From Anaerolineales bacterium (lineage in GTDB: Bacteria; Chloroflexota; Anaerolineae; Anaerolineales; UBA4823): a DNA stretch of 19,826 nucleotides. How positions within the stretch are numbered: position 1 is the stretch's first letter; every line of letters begins with the position of its first letter. Made by a program: the position numbers and the translations under genes. The DNA is taken from assembly GCA_016932955.1 (NCBI GenBank), contig JAFGBV010000288.1:1-19826 (forward strand). The letters run 5' to 3'. The notes beneath the pieces are model-generated. The model was given only the letters and a program-made list of their open reading frames with translations. It ran no database searches and was not told the DNA's origin. Shown in pieces: positions 15,635 to 19,826 of the stretch.

Positions 15635-16983
15635 CAACCACCCAACTCGAGGCCTTTAATTCCTTTTTCCATCCGTTAACCAGCAGGCTGGAGGTTGAAG
15701 CAATCCGCGCCCAGTGGCAGGCGCTCGGGGAGCATTATGATGTCGAGCGATGGAGTCTACCGCTGCCGGTTTGGAAGCAGCGCTCTTTCGACGACTCGCC
15801 CACACAGGCATGGAACAATTTATGCCACGAGCTAGCCACTGCTGACCTCGACCATCCCCTTTGCATTTACTTACATGTGCCTTTTTGCTCCAGTAAGTGT
15901 GGCTTCTGCGATAGCTACTCTTTCCGCCTCGCGTCGCATAGTGACGAGCACTGCGAGAAATACACCAACCGTTTATCTGCTGAGATGGCATTATGGTCAG
16001 AGCAGGGATGTTTGAGCCAGCGACCGGTTTCTTCGGTACATTTCGGTGGCGGTACACCAGCCTTTCTAGGTGCAGAACGCCTGTCACGGCTCATTGATTC
16101 TTGCCATGCGCGATTTGCCGTCGACGCAGAAACAGAATGGGCCTTGGAAACCACAGTCAAGTCATTACGTGACGGAATGCTTGTGGCTTTGCACCAAATG
16201 GGCTTCCGTCGCCTCCACTTAGGAGTTCAAAGTCTTGAACCCAGTGTAAGAAAGATCATTGGTCGTCGTTGCCCTCCTCACGAAGCTCTAGAGATCATTA
16301 CCGCTGCTCGTTCGTTGGGTTGGGTAGTGAGCGTCGATTTGATCTGCGGGCTACCCGGACAAACGCCAGAAGGCTTTATTAAAGGTATACGGGCTCTCCT
16401 CGATGCCGGCGTAGATGGCATATCTATGTACGAGTTGCTCATCTTTCCCCAAAACCGTCGTTGGGCACAGAGATATGGCTTGTTGGATCGTAGCCACATC
16501 CCAAACTACTGGATGTTTCTGGCAGGTGCACAGCTACTAGAGCATGCTGGGATGGGAAAAAACCTGTTTAACCATTGGGCAGGGAAACGCGACGAGAATA
16601 TCTATTTCACATTTCCCTTGCGTGGCGAAGCCTGCCTCGCGCTGGGATCAATCGGCGATGGTGTGTTCGGAGATTATCATTACCGCCATTATGGCTATGC
16701 GGAATACCTGCAAGCCACCGATCGCGGCCTGCCTGGCCTGGAAGGAGGCCTGCGACGCTCAGCTTTCGAGAACTTACTCCATCCCATCATCACATTACTA
16801 CTCTCCGGCAAGATGCCTGCAGCGGTGGTAATCCCGCTGAATAACAAATGCAAAGCACTCTTTTCCCGTTGGATAGAGTGTGCTCTAATGCAGCAGGATG
16901 GGAACGGTGGGTTAACGATGACCGCCAGCGGCGCCTGGTTTGCCGGGGACATGGTGAGGGAATTAATGGATTGGCTTAGTTAA
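15628..16983 (+). CDS. HemN/HemW-like radical SAM protein (candidate class C methyltransferase)
   Basis: This 451-aa protein starts with TTG, supported by AAGGTGGA 4 nt upstream and by overlap with radical SAM 4. Motifs are those of the HemN/HemW/NosN superfamily: LHVPFCSSKCGFCDSY (C87, C91, C94), VHFGGGTPAFL, ETTVKSL, RRLHLGVQSLEPSVRKIIGR, and DLICGLPGQTPEGF. Family members do radical chemistry on porphyrin precursors (HemN), carry heme (HemW), or methylate sp2 carbons in natural products (class C, such as NosN and TbtI). Setting, at the end of a peptide-modification operon, favours a tailoring or methyl-transfer step over heme synthesis. A heme-related role cannot be excluded, as no porphyrin genes lie here to settle it. 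The gene ends 8 bp before the integrated element and has no terminator. Confidence 0.8.
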   Translation: MVTTTQLEAFNSFFHPLTSRLEVEAIRAQWQALGEHYDVERWSLPLPVWKQRSFDDSPTQAWNNLCHELATADLDHPLCIYLHVPFCSSKCGFCDSYSFRLASHSDEHCEKYTNRLSAEMALWSEQGCLSQRPVSSVHFGGGTPAFLGAERLSRLIDSCHARFAVDAETEWALETTVKSLRDGMLVALHQMGFRRLHLGVQSLEPSVRKIIGRRCPPHEALEIITAARSLGWVVSVDLICGLPGQTPEGFIKGIRALLDAGVDGISMYELLIFPQNRRWAQRYGLLDRSHIPNYWMFLAGAQLLEHAGMGKNLFNHWAGKRDENIYFTFPLRGEACLALGSIGDGVFGDYHYRHYGYAEYLQATDRGLPGLEGGLRRSAFENLLHPIITLLLSGKMPAAVVIPLNNKCKALFSRWIECALMQQDGNGGLTMTASGAWFAGDMVRELMDWLS

Positions 16984-16991
16984 AACAAAAA

Positions 16992-17026
16992 TGGGCGGAA
17001 CAGGGCTCGAACCTGCGACCTCCTCT
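16992..17026. repeat. att site, left copy (orphan 3' end of tRNA-Val)
   Basis: All 35 bases are identical to 19741-19775. It covers the discriminator base, acceptor 3' strand, T arm, variable loop and the 3' side of the anticodon stem. Identity stops at the anticodon loop. It lacks the 5' half, so it is no functional tRNA. Confidence 0.95.
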
Positions 17027-17140
17027 TCTGGAAACAATATCTAGAAAAGTACACAATTTTCAGAATATGGGTGCATGGGGGTGAGAAACTAAAAACCGCG
17101 TACCAAGTAGGGGCAACGCAGCTGTTTATTACAATATTTA

Positions 17141-17154
17141 TTGTATTGACTAGT
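17141..17154. repeat. 14-bp inverted-repeat arm near the left end
   Basis: TTGTATTGACTAGT is the perfect mate of 17693-17706, 538 bp away. It may be a second operator, or the pair may help DNA looping or excision. Confidence 0.6.
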
Positions 17155-17169
17155 GATAATATTGTTATG

Positions 17170-17195
17170 CTTTCGATAAGAGTGATTATCGAAAG
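17170..17195. repeat. perfect 10-bp inverted repeat CTTTCGATAA-N6-TTATCGAAAG
   Basis: The arms match at all 10 positions around GAGTGA. No T run follows on either strand, so a protein-binding site or a replication/excision element is more likely than a terminator. It lies about 60 bp downstream of the regulator stop. Confidence 0.6.
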
Positions 17196-17255
17196 TACTT
17201 ATTGCCTAAAAATGCAACGTTTATTGTAAGATCCCCTCAGGGTTTTATGAGAATG

Positions 17256-17579
17256 CTATAGCTTGTCGTCTGGGTGTTGCTCGATTGTATCAGCAAGCAT
17301 GGCTTTCACCCATGGATCATTTTTATCCCAGATCAGCAAATCACCTGGTTGGCATTCAAAATACATGCAGAATGCTTCAAGCGTTGGCACGTCAAAACGT
17401 GTTACCTTTTGGGTTACATACTGGGTAATGGTGCTAGTAGAAACACCGATCTCTTGCGCGATCACTCGGTATGGTAGTTTTCGATTTTCGCGCAGCTCCT
17501 TCTCAGCAATCAAGATTTTTAGACGGTTATAAATTGCCATGTTCTTATCCTGCGTTGTGGGGGATGTGACACCTATCAT
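17256..17579 (-). CDS. Cro/CI (XRE) family transcriptional regulator
   Basis: This 107-aa protein contains a helix-turn-helix of the small YozG/Cro type: LPYRVIAQEIGVSTSTITQYV at about 40-60, followed by FDVPTLEAFCMYFECQPGDLLIW, the hallmark C-terminal half of this family. It probably represses the divergent genes of the element and itself. A strong ribosome site (AGAGGTG, 5 nt spacing) supports the ATG at 17579. An internal ATG at 17540, with AGGAT upstream, would give a 94-aa form starting MAIYNRLKIL, which is how many family members begin. It is transcribed away from the other element genes. Confidence 0.88.
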   Translation of the reverse strand: MIGVTSPTTQDKNMAIYNRLKILIAEKELRENRKLPYRVIAQEIGVSTSTITQYVTQKVTRFDVPTLEAFCMYFECQPGDLLIWDKNDPWVKAMLADTIEQHPDDKL

Positions 17580-17607
17580 TATACACCTCTTTTCATAGCT
17601 TGTTTCA

Positions 17608-17637
17608 AGTATAGCATACAGGGTTTCAGTAAGTCAA
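17608..17637 (-). promoter_or_regulatory. promoter of the XRE regulator
   Basis: On the minus strand, TTGACT (17637-17632) and TATACT (17613-17608) are 18 bp apart, about 30 bp ahead of the regulator ATG. Confidence 0.6.
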
Positions 17638-17656
17638 TATCAGGTATCGACTACAC

Positions 17657-17686
17657 TTGACAAGATAATATATATCCTGGTACAAT
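17657..17686 (+). promoter_or_regulatory. rightward promoter of the element
   Basis: A perfect TTGACA (17657-17662) and TACAAT (17681-17686) are separated by 18 bp. Transcription should begin near 17693 and read the 119-aa gene and perhaps the integrase genes. Confidence 0.7.
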
Positions 17687-17692
17687 GTGCTT

Positions 17693-17706
17693 ACTAGTCA
17701 ATACAA
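17693..17706. repeat. 14-bp inverted-repeat arm at the rightward start point (candidate operator)
   Basis: ACTAGTCAATACAA is the exact reverse complement of 17141-17154. This copy covers the predicted start of the rightward promoter, where a repressor would be effective. The other copy lies past the 3' end of the regulator, so the two bracket the regulator gene. Confidence 0.6.
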
Positions 17707-17727
17707 CGTTACAGAATAGAGGATATA

Positions 17728-18087
17728 ATGACAACCCCCGACTCTTCCCCCATACTGAGTAAAGCCCCAATCTATCCCGTTACCTTCATTCAGTGTCTTG
17801 AATGCCGGCTGTCAAAAACCCTACAGAAGATCATGGTGTTGTATCACTTACCCCCAGCAGCTACCGAGGCTTTAAACGACTTGGTGAACCTGGTATCGAT
17901 GCGCGGGTGGAATACCACCACCGATCAAAGCGGAATCGAAAATGCGGTGAGAGTCGTAACCTGGAAGATTGATCTTCTAGACACCCTCTGCAGGGAGTAC
18001 ATTCGGGATAATTGGGATGATCTTGTGAATATGCGCAAAGATCTACCCGAAGTGGCTTTTCATGACTCGGGCTGGATTAGCGAATAA
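17728..18087 (+). CDS. uncharacterised 119-aa protein of the element
   Basis: I do not recognise it. It is soluble, with a CLECR (CxxC-like) motif near residue 23, and several helical stretches (LPPAATEALNDLVNLVSMRGW, VRVVTWKIDLLDTLCREYIRDNW). No membrane segment or signal peptide is seen. It starts with ATG after AGAGGATATA, about 35 nt from the predicted start point of a strong promoter that the XRE regulator probably controls. By position it could be an excision factor, an anti-repressor or a cargo gene; nothing in the sequence decides this. Confidence 0.7.
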   Translation: MTTPDSSPILSKAPIYPVTFIQCLECRLSKTLQKIMVLYHLPPAATEALNDLVNLVSMRGWNTTTDQSGIENAVRVVTWKIDLLDTLCREYIRDNWDDLVNMRKDLPEVAFHDSGWISE

Positions 18088-18157
18088 TGCCCACAGGAAA
18101 CTCCACAGGGCGCAAATCATCCCATAACCATATCAGATAACCTAGAATGAGCTCAGA

Positions 18158-18604
18158 ATGCGAAAACCCCGAATACCCCGTGAAGTACTGATAAAGCTAT
18201 CCAGGCTATTGAATATGCGATACAAGCCCAGTGAAATTGCAGAGGAAATCGGGGTTGATGTGTCCACCATATACCGAGCATACATCCCAGCTGGATGTCC
18301 CATCGAGCGCGATAGCAAAGGGCGGATCTGGATTATAGGAACTGCTTTTCGTGAATGGTCAGTGCAATACCATACCGAGCGTAAAGAGAACAGCAAACCG
18401 ACTCCTCTTGAACCTGGCTTTGCATGGTGCTTGAAGTGTCGAGGTCCAGCCAAGATGCTGAACATCAAACCCAGAAAACAAACCAGATACCATGTGATGT
18501 ATTCCGGTTTATGCTCAGTATGTGGGGGTAAAGTGAACCGAGCTGCTAGACCTGGAGAGGGAATAGATTGCGAGATGCCGAATAGGAAATCGAGAAAACC
18601 ATGA
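18158..18604 (+). CDS. HTH - zinc-ribbon DNA-binding protein next to integrase
   Basis: This 148-aa protein has a resolvase/Hin-like helix-turn-helix at about 22-41 (YKPSEIAEEIGVDVSTIYRAY), followed by a basic linker. A four-cysteine zinc ribbon comprises C91 and C94 (WCLKCRG) and C119 and C122 (LCSVCGG). Basic tails lie at both ends. Its ATG is 70 bp after the 119-aa gene, with a poor ribosome site. Its stop overlaps the integrase start (ATGA), so the two are translated together. A role as recombination directionality factor or integrase accessory protein is plausible from this coupling but unproven. Confidence 0.72.
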   Translation: MRKPRIPREVLIKLSRLLNMRYKPSEIAEEIGVDVSTIYRAYIPAGCPIERDSKGRIWIIGTAFREWSVQYHTERKENSKPTPLEPGFAWCLKCRGPAKMLNIKPRKQTRYHVMYSGLCSVCGGKVNRAARPGEGIDCEMPNRKSRKP

Positions 18605-19707
18605 TAAACCGTGAAAATTGGTTAGATAGTAAAAAGTATCTATTGTACCTGGAGAACGTCAAACAGAATGATGACAAGACGCTTGCGCGGCGTCGATCCC
18701 AGATGCGCCACCTCCTTGAATGGGCAGACGAACAGCCATTCCCAAAAGCGCGAACCATTGATCCAACCTATCAGCAAAATCTTGCAAGCATTCGGCGTGA
18801 ATGGCGTGGTGAGCACGTACCACTTTCCCCCGAAAGCATCGAGGCTGCTCTGGATGTGGCAAGGTCATTTTTCTCATGGGCGCGGCTCGAATACCCCCGA
18901 AGATATTACCACCTATCAGAAAGTTGGATTGATGCCCTCAGACCATCTCGATCACAGGGCAAGCAAAGCGAATACCGAGAACGAGAATATTATTCCCTTG
19001 AAAGTGTATTGAAGATCACTTCTCTAAAACCTGAAACCACGATAGAGAGACGAAATATAGCGGCTGTAGCATTTCTGTTTGCGTCTGGTATGCGGGCAGG
19101 CGCATTCCTGACTCTACCGCTTGAATGCGTTGATCTTGAAAACCTGCGAATAAGACAATTCCCCTCGAAGGGAGTGAAAACCAAAAACAGCAAAGCGGCT
19201 ATTACCACTTTACTGAGTATCCCTGAATTGCTAGATGTTATCCGAGAATGGGACGAATACTTGCGGGGGAACCTGCCAGAATCGTCTCTTTGGTATGCTC
19301 AGCTCAAATCAGATGCTATGACTCTCGCGCCAGCTGGAACATATACTGGGAGTAAGCGACACAAAGCACTATTACTAGGAGTCCAGCGACTATGTGAGCG
19401 CGCTGGGATTGAATACCTTTCACCTCACAAATTACGTCACGGTCACGCGGTATATGGGACAAAACACGCGCAAACATACCAGGATTTTAAAGCTGTAAGT
19501 CAAAACTTAATGCATGGGAGTGTCACAATTACAGATAGCATTTATGGGGTACTGGCTGAAAGTGATGTACACGATACAATCTTGAAACTCAGCCATGCAG
19601 GGAACTTGCCCACGAAACCAGGTGTTGATACAATTACTCAGTTATCCGATCTTCTAAAAATCTTGCAGGAGAATCCGACTCTCCGAGCATTACTGAGTAA
19701 GGGATAA
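18601..19707 (+). CDS. tyrosine recombinase (integrase)
   Basis: This 368-aa protein has an N-terminal SAM-like core-binding domain at about 5-115. Its catalytic domain carries the full set: R165 (SGMRAGAFL), a lysine in the hairpin QFPSKGVKTK (K190/K193), H276 and R279 (SPHKLRHGHA), H305 (NLMHGS), and the nucleophile Y315 (TDSIYG). It should catalyse integration into, and with a helper excision from, tRNA-Val. It ends 33 bp before the tRNA 3' end, as expected for an integrase beside its attachment site. No frameshift or lost residue is seen, so it may be active. Confidence 0.92.
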   Translation: MINRENWLDSKKYLLYLENVKQNDDKTLARRRSQMRHLLEWADEQPFPKARTIDPTYQQNLASIRREWRGEHVPLSPESIEAALDVARSFFSWARLEYPRRYYHLSESWIDALRPSRSQGKQSEYREREYYSLESVLKITSLKPETTIERRNIAAVAFLFASGMRAGAFLTLPLECVDLENLRIRQFPSKGVKTKNSKAAITTLLSIPELLDVIREWDEYLRGNLPESSLWYAQLKSDAMTLAPAGTYTGSKRHKALLLGVQRLCERAGIEYLSPHKLRHGHAVYGTKHAQTYQDFKAVSQNLMHGSVTITDSIYGVLAESDVHDTILKLSHAGNLPTKPGVDTITQLSDLLKILQENPTLRALLSKG

Positions 19708-19740
19708 ATCTCACGGTGAATGTCTCAATGCAAATAATAG

Positions 19741-19775
19741 TGGGCGGAACAGGGCTCGAACCTGCGACCTCCTCT
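19741..19775. repeat. att site, right copy (inside the intact tRNA-Val)
   Basis: This is identical to 16992-17026. The 3' half of the tRNA here is restored by element sequence, so the tRNA stays functional after integration. Confidence 0.95.
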
Positions 19776-19814
19776 GTGTAAGAGAGGCGCTCTGACCGAC
19801 TGAGCTATCCGCCC
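19741..19814 (-). tRNA. tRNA-Val (anticodon UAC)
   Basis: On the minus strand, 74 nt fold into a standard cloverleaf. The acceptor stem GGGCGGA pairs fully with TCCGCCC and the discriminator base is A. The D arm is AGCTCAGTCGGTCAGAGC. The anticodon arm CCTCT-CTTACAC-AGAGG gives anticodon UAC, and the T arm contains GGTTCGAGCCC. CCA is not encoded. Confidence 0.96.
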
Positions 19815-19826
19815 CCGGGGCGATTA

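Larger units (their letters stand above)
17027..17255. other. AT-rich non-coding stretch with several perfect palindromes
   Basis: No credible gene is seen between the left att site and the regulator. It contains ACAATA-TT-TATTGT (17131-17144), one arm of a 14-bp inverted repeat (17141-17154), and the stem CTTTCGATAA-N6-TTATCGAAAG (17170-17195). These could be arm sites for integrase or excision factor, operators, or a small origin. Confidence 0.6.
16992..19775. mobile_element. 2.75-kb integrative element in tRNA-Val
   Basis: It is bounded by 35-bp identical direct repeats (16992-17026 and 19741-19775) that match the 3' part of the tRNA-Val gene. The intact tRNA is on the right and the orphan 3' fragment on the left. 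It holds a Cro/CI-like regulator, a 119-aa unknown, a HTH/zinc-ribbon protein and a tyrosine integrase adjacent to the tRNA, the classical layout of tRNA-borne islands and prophages. No replication, packaging, conjugation, toxin or defence gene was recognised. It is therefore a minimal element, a satellite or the remnant of a larger island. Confidence 0.88.

Noticed and set aside
16992..17026. A second tRNA gene on the left of the element
   Set aside because: Only the 3' 35 nt are present; no anticodon loop or 5' half. It is the att duplicate.

Overview
The window looks like chromosomal DNA of a Chloroflexota (Anaerolineae-type) bacterium. The grounds are protein style: secreted proteins with PT-rich stalks followed by a YLPIVLR-like segment, an NHL-repeat tail on what looks like a large membrane protein, and moderate GC. 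This assignment is inference; no rRNA or marker phylogeny is available here.

Region 1 (1-6289) is housekeeping. It holds the 3' part of an NHL-repeat protein, a membrane-anchored FKBP-type prolyl isomerase, a bidirectional terminator, and then, on the minus strand, a two-gene operon: a very unusual fusion of serine hydroxymethyltransferase with the glycine-cleavage T protein (1044 aa), followed by a LysN-like PLP aminotransferase. Its promoter (TTGACC-17-TACAAT) lies in the divergent spacer 6290-6482.

Region 2 (6483-16983) is the main interest: a 10.5-kb operon of nine tightly packed or overlapping plus-strand genes. The order is radical SAM/SPASM 1, small RRE/PqqD-like protein, radical SAM 2, exported substrate A, exported substrate B, radical SAM/SPASM 3, second PqqD-like protein, radical SAM/SPASM 4, and a HemN/HemW-like radical SAM protein. 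A and B are paralogues. Each has a conserved pre-Tat segment, a Tat signal (TRRNF), an SH3-like domain, a seven-bladed YCF48/BNR-type propeller, a Pro/Thr stalk, and a 36-residue C-terminal tail of exactly five C-x-C-D-x-x hexads ending in HYW(H/Y)PN. I propose a RiPP-like pathway. Five radical SAM enzymes and two recognition proteins would modify the Cys/Asp hexad tail in the cytoplasm. The folded, modified protein would then leave by Tat and be displayed on a stalk at the cell surface. I do not recognise this as a characterised system.

Region 3 (16992-19775) is a 2.75-kb integrative element inserted into the 3' half of a tRNA-Val(UAC) gene, starting only 8 bp after the radical SAM operon. 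A 35-bp direct repeat bounds it. It carries a divergently transcribed Cro/CI-type regulator, an unknown 119-aa protein, a HTH/zinc-ribbon protein and a tyrosine integrase next to the intact tRNA. Well-formed divergent promoters and a set of perfect palindromes lie around the regulator.
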